64,000 bases of DNA from Musa acuminata AAA Group (Eukaryota > Streptophyta > Magnoliopsida > Zingiberales > Musaceae), in assembly GCF_036884655.1 (NCBI RefSeq), contig NC_088347.1, positions 17,407,501 to 17,471,500 of the forward strand. Direction: 5' to 3'. The position numbers and the translations under genes were made by a program. The number at the start of each line of letters is the position of its first letter. The stretch's first letter is position 1. This document shows positions 25,643 to 39,085 of this stretch, piece by piece. The notes under the pieces are model-generated. The model was given only the letters and a program-made list of their open reading frames with translations. It had not been told where the DNA came from and searched no databases.

Positions 25643-26927
25643 TGCGATCTTGATTCCTTAATCCTACGCCACGGCCAAGGATCCCCTCCCTCCCTTCCTC
25701 CCTGAGTAAATGGATCAAAATGCAACCGATCAAGACAAATAGAGATCCACGAAACCAAATGGGAAGCAAAGATAGGAAAAGAGAAAACGAGAGGGCAGAA
25801 AGAGGAGAAGAGCTCACGAGGTTCCTCGATTGGAAGAGGAAGAAGAAGGCTCTGAGGTCTCACGAGATGGAGAGATCGAAAAGGGCAGATTTGGAGGCGA
25901 AGAGGGATCTCTCTCTGTGGCCGTGGGTTCGGCCGTCGAGATCGGAGAGAGAGGAGGAAATAGTAGCGAGTGACCAACACACCACGTTATTTATCTTTTT
26001 CGTTTTTCTTTCTCGGAGAAACGTGGGGCCCCAACGACCATACCCACGACCGTGTCCAAACACATAGAAGGTGCGGCAGCGCGTAACCTGAGACGGGTAC
26101 GGGAATATTTTCAATTATTCGTTAGAATTGCGCATGGCAAAGGATTTATAATGTCATATTGGTAGGATAAATATCGGGTCGGATTCGGATCTTGAGGATC
26201 CAAAACGATGATACATATTATATTATAAATATCGAATGGTTGGAACGGGCTCTTCTTTATCGGATGCTTTCCCTGTTGGATTTTGGTCATTCCGGATCCT
26301 ATCACCGAAGGGAGACCACATGAATAGCCGACCTGACTTGACTCCTTCCCAGGCGCTGACAATGTACCTGTTAAAGGCGGAGGTCAAAATGTTGAAATAT
26401 CAAATGCCGCGGATTGAGCTTTCAATCGATTTTGAATGCTTCTAATTGGGAAATGTTCCTCCTCGGTAGTATTTTCCATTCCCTGTTGCATTGATTGGTT
26501 CAAACACATGACAAATTAGATAGCGTGTCATCGGCGATGATTGGATTCATCCGAGTTCAACTTAGAAAGAAAAAGTATACTTCCACAGTCAAATTTAAGC
26601 CCAAGTTTGGGTATTGTTTTCCGGCCATTTCGATCAGTCATCCAATGTTTTCTGTATCACATAGTACATGGATGACTAGACTGCATTATCAAACAACACA
26701 CAATTCAACATTCGTGTTTTGACAGACAAAAACTAGAATAGATTTCACGAATCCAGAGTAATCATAAGGAACAGAACTTCAAATAAAAACATCTCTAGTT
26801 GATTTTAAGTCTAATACAAATCATATAAAAAAGGATAGCAAAAATGCTCCAATTATCCACTTCAAAAATTCCGACAGAACCACGGCACGGCAACTCTCAA
26901 TCCTCCAATAGAGATAGATCATCTGGT
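25643..26927. other. RABE1 promoter and leader, and RPS15A 3' flank
   Basis: About 25643-25980 is GA-rich on the plus strand (CT-rich in the sense of RABE1), typical of a plant 5' UTR. A minus-strand GATAAATAAC near 25983-25995 is a possible TATA element. From 26100 to 26927 I see no gene; this should include the 3' UTR of the upstream minus-strand ribosomal protein gene. Confidence 0.45.
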
Positions 26928-27554
<627 letters not shown>

Positions 27555-27563
27555 TTAGACAGC

Positions 27564-28592
27564 CTTCCAGAAATGTCCACTCATATTAGGCAATAAATAA
27601 TATACATTAAACATATGCCTGATGATCATGGTTAGAGTACTAACATCAGCGGGAAAAATTTTAGTACAGATGTATTTGCCCATAATAGATCATCACTATT
27701 ATCATTAGCTAATAATTAACAATGAGATAATCAAATTCAAATAAAGGTGAATTCCTCAGACTTAGCATCCTTGGAGTAGTAAGAAGTAATATCCACTCGA
27801 TAAACACTGAACCTTGAGGTAGAGAAAATAATAAAAGAAACAAAATATCATATCATTCTATATTAGAAATTAATATAGATTAGATCAGTTCCTAACAACT
27901 TAAGCTTTTGGATTTGCGACAACCTAAGAAAAATTATTACACTTGGGGTTTGTGATAACCCAAAAAATAATAATTATCATGATATCCGAACAGATTGAGA
28001 GTTCAAATTCTATATTTCTCTCTTTAATTTGTTTGATATTTAATTAATATTTTTTGTAAAATATTTCTCCCGATCACTTGGTTCAGTTTCACGTTAGAGG
28101 GAATGGTAGAATTTAATATGGATTAGTCCTATACCAACAGCTTACGTTTTTTGGGATTTCTATTAATCCAATTCAAAATATTTATCATACTAATACGTTA
28201 TTTAACTATCTTGGTAACACAGAAGATGGATACAACAACAAGTAGGAAACAATCGAGTGGATAATGGCTTGTATGCCTAACACAATGTTCCCCATTATGA
28301 TTGCTAGGTTCAGTAAGACGTGAGTATTACTTAAACAAAGAACGATGGCGATTCTCTCAACTTTACTGCAACTTGCAATGATAAAACTTGAAATTTTCAA
28401 GCAAAGCAAAGTGCGTCTTCAATGAGATTCAATGATGAGCTCTCTAGCGAAAGAACAATAGACCAAAACAGAGATAATCAAACTGGCGGAGTCGTCCCAG
28501 ATCTACGAAAGAAATATATTGGTAGTGCATCTATTCCTAGAATCAAAGAAGAGAAGCGGAGAGGAAAAGACGAGAAGTCAAAGAGATCGCAC
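27564..28592 (-). other. 5'-UTR intron of RPS15A
   Basis: On the minus strand a leader exon ends CACAAAG at 28593 with donor GTGCGATC, and acceptor TTCTGGAAG lies at 27564, only 12 bp before the ATG. The intron of about 1.03 kb is AT-rich. The splice sites are inferred from sequence alone. Confidence 0.65.
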
Positions 28593-28637
28593 CTTTGTGA
28601 GGATCGACTACGGCGGCGGTGAGAAAGGACGCCGCGC

Positions 28638-28646
28638 AAACCCTAA
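28638..28646 (-). promoter_or_regulatory. Telo-box in the RPS15A leader or promoter
   Basis: AAACCCTAA on the plus strand (TTAGGGTTT in the gene's sense). Telo-boxes near the transcription start are a hallmark of plant ribosomal protein genes. Confidence 0.75.
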
Positions 28647-28815
28647 CACACAGCTCTCGGCACCGATCGAGAGAGCAGCGGAGTCGGCAGCGTTAAGAAT
28701 ACTGATCGTCAAGTGCCGTCTCATTGCTTCTGACCGTTAGATCTTCATCTAACGGCAGACACGAAGCATATGATCTCGCTCGGTTTCGCAAGTAATCGGA
28801 GATTTACGAGTGCTT

Positions 28816-28867
28816 AATGGGCTGTATTTGGGCTTAATCCGCTAGACAACAAAAACAGCGGGGCCCA
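28816..28867 (-). promoter_or_regulatory. Site II elements of the RPS15A promoter
   Basis: TGGGCT at about 28819, TTGGGCTTA near 28834 and GGCCCAT (TGGGCC in the gene's sense) near 28862. TGGGCY elements bound by TCP factors pair with telo-boxes in translation-apparatus genes. They lie about 170-220 bp upstream of the telo-box. Confidence 0.65.
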
Positions 28868-28968
28868 TGAACATGTGAAAATGCTTGAATTATTTCATTT
28901 GCTCTTACTTTTTGATCAAATTTTAAAAAAATCTTAAATTTTATTATTTCTCACATAGGTCATTTTTG

Positions 28969-29052
28969 TTTCATCCCCATAAAACATCCTTTCTGAATCA
29001 TCTTTACTGTTTTGCCTTTAGTCTCGCCCAATCTCCACTCGGTGCAATTCCC
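28969..29052 (+). repeat. 80-bp non-LTR segment starting both duplicated units (copy 1)
   Basis: TTTCATCCCCATAAAACATC to the end of CTCGGTGCAATT recurs at 47085-47166 with a single mismatch (CGCCC against CGCAC) and then diverges. It lies just upstream of the RPS15A promoter elements and marks the left end of the duplication. Confidence 0.85.
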
Positions 29053-29204
29053 CATCACCCTCTCCACCTCCACCTCCATCTCCACCACAACCTCCGTTAC
29101 CCTAGATTTCGTCATTTTAATGGGAGAAGTCTACGAGCAAGAGACCAGAGGAAAAATATTAAAAAAAAATTGATAGAACCTCATGGGATATGGGATAGAT
29201 CCTT

Positions 29205-29630
29205 AGTGTCTCAAGTTTAAGGATTAGATATACCACTAGGATAATAAAATTATTGTCTGACAACTCATTCTCCAATGAGCATCTACACGGTATCCATAGT
29301 GTCCCCACACGAACAACTATAAGACTAGTTGCTTCTATCATATGGATGGGTATACAGTAGTACACCAGTCTATCCGATTATCTCGATATTCCTCTCGAGT
29401 AACCTATGATCGAATTATTTAGAGTATGTGTTTAATAAAGATAAATCGATCTTATTATTGTGATCTCATCATGATTTAATTTTCATTGCACAAATTTATG
29501 GACATCATAATATATACAACGGGCAATATAAAGTGAGAAAAATATTAAATAAATAATAAGAAAAAAGAGTGCATAGTGTATCACTCGTGTCATCACTCAT
29601 GTGAGTAGCTTACAAGGCACCTATGACTAT
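29205..29630 (-). repeat. Truncated LTR-A (copy 1)
   Basis: The first ~430 bp of the LTR-A family in minus orientation, ending at the CACCTATGACTA edge. It breaks off at the same place (GTCTAAGTTTAA) as its counterpart at 47240-47697. Relative to that counterpart it has lost about 50 bp near 29262. Confidence 0.7.
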
Positions 29631-29638
29631 AATATCTA

Positions 29639-30812
<1,174 letters not shown>

Positions 30813-30824
30813 GCTTTGATACCA
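30813..30824 (-). other. Primer-binding site of the LTR-A element (copy 1)
   Basis: In minus sense TGGTATCAAAGC, one change from the tRNA-Met-complementary TGGTATCAGAGC, directly next to the LTR-A 3' end. Confidence 0.8.
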
Positions 30825-31258
30825 CTATTAGGAAATCTGATCAGAGCATCACATGTATAGCATAAGAATAGAAAACAAAAATCATAGATTTCCTAGAAAA
30901 AATATATTGTCGACGTGCAAAGATTGGTGCGTAAAACATGAAAACCACGTGTATCAAGGGAGATCGTACATCCCTAAAAATATCTCATATCTATAGGAGT
31001 GGATGAAGGCAGTCAACTACCTTTTCTTTAGTTATGATCCACATGGTAGATGTAGTCGAGATGCTCTTCAAATTGCTGCACGATCTTCCTCTCCATGGGC
31101 ACCCTATGATTAAGAAGGGGCTTGTTAGGATCGAGAGCACTAAGAGGGGGGGGTGAATTAGTGCAACGGAAATCTTTTAGTGATTAAAAATGAAAGCTGC
31201 GTTCGTTCGATAAAAACTATTTTGATGCAAAAGCCGATTCTAAGATTACTTATGATTA

Positions 31259-31485
31259 AGTGCAGTTTACGTCTAAACACAGTTTGCGTCTAAGCGCAGT
31301 TTACGTCTAAATGCAGTTTGCGTCTAAGCGCAGTTTACGCAGTTTGCGTCTAAATGCAGTTTGCGTCTAAATGCAGATTGCGTCTAAGCGCAGTTTGCAT
31401 CTAAGCGCAGTTTGCGTCTAAGCTCAGATTGCGTCTAAGCGTAGTTTGCGTCTAAGCGCAGATTGCGTCTAAGCGCAGTTTGCAG
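31259..31485. repeat. 17-bp tandem array in the solo LTR
   Basis: About 12 copies of CAGTTTGCGTCTAAGCG and variants. In LTR orientation the array lies downstream of the TATA element, so it would have been transcribed. A further imperfect duplication of about 75 bp follows at 31485-31600. Confidence 0.93.
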
Positions 31486-32099
31486 TTATAAATGGAATCA
31501 AAACGTAAACGTAAACTGCAAAGAAACTCGTTCGTAAAAGCGCAGAAGACAGTTTGTAGTTATAAATAGAATCAAAACGTAAATGTAAACTGCAATGTAA
31601 AGATCGTACGAAACACCGATTTACGTCTGAATGCATATTCGGAAAGATCAAAACTTAGAAACTTGTTCGTAAAAGCGCAGAGTGCAGTAGCTATGTAGGA
31701 GGTTTGCAGTAATGATAAAGTGCTCAAAATAAAAGCAAACCAGAGATTTAGAGTGGTTCAGTCAGTCTTGACCTACTCCACTTTTGGCTTCCTCCACCGA
31801 CGAGGTCACCGACGTCAACTAGAGACCTTCATTCAATAGGCGAAGGCCAACTGTCCTTTTACAGTTTCACTCCTTTTGACGGGCTTAGGAGACAACCCTT
31901 ATAGAAGTTTTCTCTCCTCTCTTTACAACTCAAACTTGAAGAATAGAAAGAGGAGAACTAGCAGTTTTGAGCTCTAAGAAACACAGAAAGACAGCAAGAT
32001 TTCGAGTGTGAGTTCTGTGCTTTCAGTGCTGAATGGGTGGGGATTTATAGGCCCCAACCCAGTTCAAATTTGGAGCTCAATTCTGTCAATTCCCGGAAT

Positions 32100-32462
32100 T
32101 CCGGGATCAGGCGGTTGCACCTCCTGACTAGGGCGGTTGCACCGCTTGGCAGAGCTCGAAGACTAAGCCTCTGGGCGGTGCCACCTCTGTCAGGGGCGAT
32201 TGCACCTCTCTGCCAGAGCTCGAAGACCGAGCTCAGGCGGTTGCATCGCCTGACTGGAGAGGTTGCACCGCCTGGCAGAGCTCGAAACTTGAGCTCTGGC
32301 GGTGCTACCTCCTGACAGAGGAGGTTGCACCGCCCAGTCTTGCTCGGAGACTGAGCCCTAGGCGATTGCACCTCTTGGTTGGGGCGGTTGCACCGCCCAG
32401 TCTCGCTGGGAGACATAGCCTGGGCGGTGCTACCTCCCTGCATGGGCGGTTGCACCTCCCAC
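32100..32462. repeat. GGCGGTTGCACCGCC-type dyad array in the solo LTR
   Basis: About ten imperfect copies of a dyad-symmetric GC-rich word spaced by roughly 20-45 bp, immediately upstream of the TATA element in LTR orientation. Long open frames here follow from the repeat and high GC. Confidence 0.85.
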
Positions 32463-34643
32463 AGCAACCTGGGTCCGAATGGGTTGAACCATTCGACCCA
32501 ATTTGAGTTCTTCAGGGGCCCAATTGCCCCAGGATTAAGGTAATGGGATCACCTCCCATTTCTAACTTAATCAAAGTGCTAACTATGATTATTTCCTAAG
32601 ACATATTCTGCAGCTTGCTTCGGTGCGTCACTCGCTTCTTCCGGCGAGTTTCCGGCGAACTTCCGTCGATCATCCGATGAACCCTCGGTGATGCTCCTGC
32701 GGACTTCCGGCAAACTCCTGGACTGCGACGATCCACTTGGCAAGTTCCGACGAGCTCCTTTGGCAAGCTTTTGGACTTCTCGGATTTGTTCCCGCAGAAC
32801 CTCTGACGACTGTCCGAACTTCCGTCGAGCTCTCGAACTCCCAACGTGATCATTGTCATGACTCCAACGCAACTCCTGCTGCATGTCTTTCTTCCATCGT
32901 AGTTAATCCTGCACACTCAAAACAAAAACTTTGATCGAGACAATTAGTCCTAAGCAATTAACCAAGTTGTCCGGCATGTCATTGGTCCCTCGACGCTTCG
33001 TCCGATTCTTCGGCGCATCGTCCTTTCCTGCAGCCTATTGCCCAATTGGCCAGTTGACTCCGCAACTCCAATATCCTTGGCACAATACCCGCTCTTCTTG
33101 GCCCGATGCCCGAGTCCACGACCCGAAGCCTTCTGTCGATACGTCAATCGATCCATCGGCCCGACGTCCAATCTTCTGACATGTTCCTCCAGCACAACAT
33201 GATGTTCCTACTTTAATTGTCTCATCCTGATCGAAGCACCCTGCGTCACTCAAAACACAGTTTAAATCATAAACATATATCAAGTAGTTTCATCATCAAA
33301 ATACGAGTTTTAACAGGGCTGACCTTTCTTACTATCAACATGCTCTCAACCGGTGTTGTTGATTAAGGACGAGAGGAGAGGGAGTAGAATAGGAGGGGGC
33401 AACCAAGAGATAACTAACCTATGCCACTTTTGGCCCCCCCTATTTATAGAGGTTCCTACCACTTAACCATAATGGATCCTACCCTATTAGGTACTAGATC
33501 TCTGTTCAATTACCCAAGCCTCTTGTATTAGTGGATCTCTATCCATTAATCTTTTATTAGCTCTTATTGAATCTTACTTATAAGATCCAATAATTCAGGG
33601 GCTTATTGGATATCTAATAAGATAGGGGCTCCAATATACATCTCATATTCGAACCTCTACTCGTCGCAATACCTACCATATGTACGTGGCCCTCTAGGCC
33701 CAATATCAAGTTGGTCATGAGCCATACCTATTAGAATTTCTTCTAACTCAGTGATTTATCATCTTTATAATAATTTACTCGACTTATCGACTACGGACGT
33801 ACTAGGCCACTATGTCGTAGTCCCTGAACGATACAGGAGAATCCAATCCATTGGACCTACCTGTCCTCAGTTACTGTGTATCTATAATTCCTCATTTATC
33901 TAATATCCCAAAGATTGTATACTGGGCATAGTGCTGTCAAGCCCATATGGAATTTATTCGAGTCTCGCTCTAATTGGATTCTCTTAGAGAACTCTTTCTC
34001 TCTCAATCCAAATGACCTTGGCTAGGGATTTGCTTAAGCAAGAACATATAGGATATTCTTCTCATGACACTAAGAGTAGATGATCTTTTATCAATACTTA
34101 ATTACCCTCATAAGGTTGACTATCACTCTCGATGACTGATTATGTTAGATCTGAAACTTCCAAACCTATAAGTCCAATATCAAAGAGTGGAGTACTCATA
34201 TAGGACATCCTTGGTATCTTAAGTCTAAGGACTAGACACACAACTAGGACCATGAGATTGTTGTTTGACAATGAGGTATCATCAACCATCTAACATTTCG
34301 TGAGCGGATCAATCAGTGAACTCATTCTCTAATAAACACTTATACTATATCCCTAGTGTCCCCACACGAGCAGCTATGAGACCAACTACCTTTATCATAC
34401 TAATTGGTATATATTAACCAGTCTGTCTGGTTATCTCGATGTCCTTCTTGAGTAACATACAATCGAGATTATTTAGGGTCTATGTTTAAAGGTGAATTAG
34501 TCTCATTATCGTGATCTCATCACGATTCAATTCCCATTGCACAGATCTATATATACTACAATATATCCAATATACAATATAAAGTAAAAAAATATCAATT
34601 AATAATAATAATTGATTGGCTTACAGGGCACCTATGACTAACA

Positions 34644-35547
34644 CCAACACCAACATAGCAAAGGGCAATCTTCTTATTATCTTCTTGCACTAGAGAGGAG
34701 GCAATCGGTTGAGAAAGAAGTAAGAGAGTAATTAGGGAGGTGGTGGCTAAGGGTCTAGCCTTATAACCCTTTTAGTCCCATATCCTCTTTTATAAAGAGC
34801 TTCTGTTGCTAACCCTAATGGATCTTATATATTGAGTATTGAATCTCCATCCAATTTCCCTAGCATATTGGATATTGGATTTTCATCCAATTATTCTTGG
34901 TTTAATAGAAATTGGATCTCTATCTAATTATCCACTCTAAGCTCTTATTGGGTCTCACCCAACAAATCTAATAAAATAGGGGCTTATTATATATCACATA
35001 TCCAATCCTCTATTCGTCGTGTCATCAACTATATGTGTGTAACTCTCTAAGCTTAATATTGGTCATGAGTTATACCTATCAGACAATGATATATCATTAA
35101 CCATCAAGCATTCCGTGAACGGATTATTCAATGAACTCATTCTTGAATGAGTACCCGCACTATATCCCTAATAGTCCTCACACAAGCAGCTATGAGACTA
35201 ACTACCTTTATCACATGGATGAGTATATAGTACATTAGTCTATCAAGTTAACTTGATATCCCTCTCGAGTAACTTATGACTGGAAATATTTTAGGATTTG
35301 TGTTTATAGGCGAATTGGTCTCATTATCATAATCTCATCATGGTCCAATTTTTATTACATAGATCTATGGACATCACAATATATCAATCAAACAATATAA
35401 AATGAGAAAATACCATAACAACAACAATAACAACAACAACAACGACAACAACAACAATAATAATAATAATAGCAATAAAAAAGACTGTATAGTATGTCAC
35501 ACTTACCTTCACTCACGTAATTGACTTGCAGGGCACCTATAACTAGC
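34644..35547 (-). repeat. Second LTR-A-like fragment (unit 1)
   Basis: A diverged member of the LTR-A family in minus orientation, ending at GGCACCTATAACTAG. It carries a CAA/TAA microsatellite (about 35405-35475) near its edge. It lacks one end, and the junction at 34643 is the same as at 57314. Confidence 0.65.
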
Positions 35548-35611
35548 AATAATAATTCACTCAACTCATTGACTATGGATGTACTAGGCCACTACGCTAT
35601 AGTCCCCAAAC

Positions 35612-36391
35612 TATCATGAACTTAGTTGGAATTGCATAAGTCATAAAGCACCCTTGCGATAATTGTCACGGGTTTAACTATAGTTGCTTAAGTCATGAAG
35701 CACCATTGCGCCAACTTCTTAGACTTAATTGGGATTGCCTAAGCCATGAGGCACCTTTGCATACATGCGTTCGTAAAGAGTCAGCCTAGTTACAATCTCG
35801 TGCAGGTCCCGAAGGACCTATAAAACAACAAGTTGATTAGTTTGAAAATAAGCGGTGGACAAGTCCCGATGTCTCATGAAGAGGGAAGCTTTACAAGCAA
35901 TTCAGTGAGCATCTTGAGTATAAGAGAGAAAAGAAAGGAAGGAGAAAACAAGAAAGTTAGAAGGTTGAATGAATAGTTGCAAGTTTGTAAACAACTGCTC
36001 ACTAGGTGTCGAGTAAAAAGGCAAGTTCCTATCAAGTTAACGTACGAACTTATAAAGAGTATTCAATGCTCGACACTACCCCAAATCCCTATCCTCCCCC
36101 GTGCCACTCGAGGGATTTTAGGGTGCTGAGATGGCTGACATTTCACATTCTACTGCAATATACAGAAAAAATATTATGGTATACGAAAATAGAGCCATTT
36201 TGGGGCAGTTTTGCTTGGCACGGTGAGCAATCACACTATAGCACTATAACCTATTCGAGCTTACATTTTTACAAGAAAAAACATACAAAACCAAGGCAAA
36301 ATATACTACCAAGCATCTGTATAAGTCTGCAAAACTGACGAATGATTTGTTGAACGAAGTTGTTATGGGTGCATGATAACCATTCGTGATA
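35612..36391 (-). repeat. Degenerate chromovirus LTR (unit 1)
   Basis: A 780-bp relative of the 781/794-bp LTRs at 48737-49517 and 54358-55151, sharing TTAGTTGGAATTGC, CAGGTCCCGAAGGACC and ACATTTTTACAAG. It sits within LTR-A-like sequence. Confidence 0.8.
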
Positions 36392-36561
36392 TTCTTCCTT
36401 ACTTAAACTATCGACACCTTCATTGACGCCTACTGGTAGGCTTTGGTGGTTGCTTCTTCATGTCATAGGGCATCTTTATGCTCCAAACTTGCTTCAATTC
36501 GAGGAAGCTTTCACCACTTCACTAAGTACTCGGTCTGCTCAGCTCTGTTGGATAGCTTTTA
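36392..36561 (-). pseudogene. Chromodomain remnant of a chromovirus integrase (unit 1)
   Basis: Minus-strand sequence parallels the end of the intact chromovirus (49518-49690): a frame with QTEYLVKW, then stops and a missense-rich tail. It breaks at CTTTTATAGGAAAATC, the same junction as in unit 2 near 63950. Confidence 0.7.
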
Positions 36562-37060
36562 TAGGAAAATCTGTGGTACATCATATGCGCAACAGAAGAA
36601 CAAAAAATAAAAATCCTAGAATTTCCCATAGAAAAGAAGGTTTTATCGTCGTGCAAAAATTGATGCACAGAAACCTAGAAAACTGAAAACTACGCATATA
36701 AAAAAGATGTGTTACTTAGGGAGATTGTATATCCCTAAAAGACTATGGATCTATGGGAGAGTATGAAGGAGGTCAATTGTCGTCCTCTCTAGTGGTGATC
36801 CACATAGTAAGGGTTGTAAAGACACTCCTCAAATCGCTACCCAAATCTTTTTCTCATGCGCACCATGCAATCAAGAAGGGGCAGCCCCTTCTTATTGTTT
36901 ACACGACCCAAATAGGGGCTGTAGGTTGAGGAGAAAAAGGGGAGAGGAGAATAGGAGATGGTAGCCAAAAAGTCTAGCCCATGGCCATTTGGTTCCCTCC
37001 TATCTATAGAGGCCCTATATCAACTTAACCCTAATGGATCCTGTCATATTGGGTATTGGA
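36562..37060 (-). repeat. LTR-A end fragment, left arm of an inverted pair
   Basis: About 500 bp in minus orientation that is the reverse complement of about 38250-38750, with roughly 80-85% identity by eye. It abuts the plus-oriented LTR at 37061. Confidence 0.75.
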
Positions 37061-38750
37061 TGCTAGTCATAGGTGCCCTACAAGCCAATCACGTGAGTGA
37101 TGACACGTATAACTTGACACGTAGTCTTTTTGCTTATTATTCTTATTTGATATTTTATCACTTTATATTGCTAGTTGCATGAATATATTGTGATGTTCAT
37201 ATATCTATGCAATAGGAATTAGATTGTGATGAGATCACGATAATGAGACTGATTCGTCTTTAAACATAAATCATAAATAATCCCGATTATAGGTTACTCG
37301 AGAGGGATATCGAGATAACCGGATAGATTGGTGTGTTATATATCTATCCATATGATGGATGTAAATAGTCTCATAACTGTTTATGTGGGGACACTAAGGA
37401 TACAGTGTAGGTGCTCATTGGAGAATGCGTTCACTGATTGATTCGCTCACGGAATGTTGGATGGTTGATGATGCCTTATTGTCAAACAACGATTCTATCA
37501 TCCCAGTGGTATATCTGGTCCTTAGACTTGAGACACCAAGGATATCCTATATGAGTACTCTACTCTTTGATACCGTACTTATAGGTTTGGAGGTTCTAGA
37601 TCTAGTACAACCAATTATCGGGAGTGACAGCCAACTTTATGAGGGCTATTGAGTGTCAATAGAGGATCATCTGCTCTCGATGTCATGAGAGGAATATCTC
37701 ATGTATTCTTGTTTAGACAAATCTCTAGCTAGGGTTATTCGGATTGAGAGAGAAAGAGTTCTCCGGGAGAATATGATTAGAGTGAGACTCGAGTAGAAAT
37801 TATATGGGCCTGACAGTACCATGCCCGATATATGATATCTATGGTATTAGATGGATGAGGGATTATAGATATATAGTAATTAAGGATAGATAGGTCTAAA
37901 GGATTGAATTCTCCTATATCGTCTAGGGATTGCGACGTAGTGGCCTAGTACATCCGTAGTCGATGAGTCGAGTGAATTATTCTGAAGATAATAATTCACT
38001 AAGCCAGAAGGATTTCTGATAGATATAACTCATGATCATCTCAATATTGAGCCTAGAGGGTCATACATATATGGTAGGTATTGCGACGAGTAGAGGTTCA
38101 GATGTAAGATATCCGTTGGAGTCTTTATCTTATTGGATATCCAATAAGCCCTTGAATTATTAGATCCTATAAATAAGATCTAATAAGAGCCAATAAGAGA
38201 TTATTGGGTAGAGACACACTAATCTAAGAGGCTTGGATAGTTGGATGGAGATCTAGTACCCAATATTGTATGATCTATTAGGGTTAAGTTGACAAGGGGC
38301 CTTTATAAATAGGAGGGAACCAAAGACCCATAGGTTAGAGGTTCTTTTTAGCTACCTTCTCCAATTCTCCTCTCTCCCTCTCCTCATTATACCGTAGCCC
38401 CTATTTGGGGCCTATGGATAGCAAGAAGGGGTAGCCTCTTCTTGATTGCATGGTGCGCACGAGGAAGATTTTTGGGTAATGATTTGAGTAGCATCTTTGT
38501 AGCCCTTGCCATGTGGAAAACCGCTAGAGAAGAGGACAGTTGACCTCTTTCATCATTTCCGACAGATCTATAGGTTTTTAGGGATATATTATCTCTCTAG
38601 GTAATTCTCTGATATGTAGTTTTTCGATTTCATAGGTTTTTGCGCACCAACTTTCGTATGACGATGAAACATTCTTTTCTATGAAAATTCTAGGATTTTA
38701 TTTTTTCTATTCTTCCATTGTGCATATTATGTCACCCTAGATTCCCAACA
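37061..38750 (+). repeat. LTR-A family LTR in plus orientation
   Basis: A 1690-bp LTR starting TGCTAGTCATAGG and ending TTCCCAACA, followed by a primer-binding site. It has a TATA-like TTTATAAATAGG at about 38304. It carries the same landmarks as the minus-oriented copies in reverse order. Confidence 0.85.
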
Positions 38751-38751
38751 G

Positions 38752-38763
38752 TGGTATCAGAGC
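38752..38763 (+). other. Primer-binding site of the plus-oriented LTR-A element
   Basis: TGGTATCAGAGC, a perfect initiator tRNA-Met primer site one base after the LTR. Confidence 0.9.
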
Positions 38764-39085
38764 TAGGTTGTTCATGCAAAAGATTGACTTTTAAACTGCA
38801 TGTGTTGTGTTTAATCGCGTTGAAATTGTTTTGCACGATTGCTGTGATTTTTTTATTGTAGTTTTCAAATCTATGCTACACATTTTCTTGCTATTAAGAG
38901 GTGTTTTAGATAGAGTTTTTGATATCAAATTTGTTGACATAAAAGGGGAAGAAAGGGAAGCAACTATTGCAGCTCCTTGGATTGGCTGAAGGCTGCTTGT
39001 AACCTTGGCCGAGAGCTCCAATTTTCTGCTCTTGGCCTGGCTAAAAGTAGTAGGAATGAGAGCAGCATGGATGCCCTCAACCTAC
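38764..39085 (+). mobile_element. Interior start of the plus-oriented LTR-A element
   Basis: About 320 bp homologous to the minus-strand interior near 30500-30810 (shared TTAAGAGGTGTTTTAGA- and GAGAAAGGG-type words). It is cut by the SIRE insertion at 39086; the remainder was not found in the window. Confidence 0.7.

Larger units (their letters stand above)
31123..33315 (-). mobile_element. Solo LTR of a SIRE-related copia family with GGGCT target duplication
   Basis: A 2193-bp LTR with no interior, in minus orientation: it starts TGTTAGGATCG and ends GTTTTAACA on the plus strand. GGGCT is present on both sides (31118-31122 and 33316-33320). The terminal words GATCCTAACA and CTCTTAGTGCT are shared with the LTRs at 40375 and 63457. 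A TATA-like CCTATAAATCC lies at 32043-32053 (minus). It arose by recombination between the two LTRs of a once complete element. Confidence 0.9.
30826..34643 (-). repeat. Full LTR-A (copy 1), split by a solo LTR
   Basis: Minus-oriented LTR running from CTATTAGGAAATC to ACTAACA. After removing the insert at 31123-33320 it is about 1.62 kb, the same as the 1.61-kb counterpart at 55702-57314. The interrupted text reads on across the insertion point (AAGAAGGGGCT to GACC..TTCTT) exactly as in the other copy. Confidence 0.8.

Noticed and set aside
28638..28646. Interstitial telomere repeat
   Set aside because: Only one AAACCCTAA unit; its position and the neighbouring site II elements fit a telo-box.
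31259..31485. CRISPR-like regular array
   Set aside because: Units are contiguous 17-bp tandem repeats without unique spacers, inside a plant LTR.
32037..33283. Arg/Gly-rich reading frames of 80-140 codons
   Set aside because: They sit in the solo LTR, in its dyad repeat array and GC-rich part, in several frames at once.
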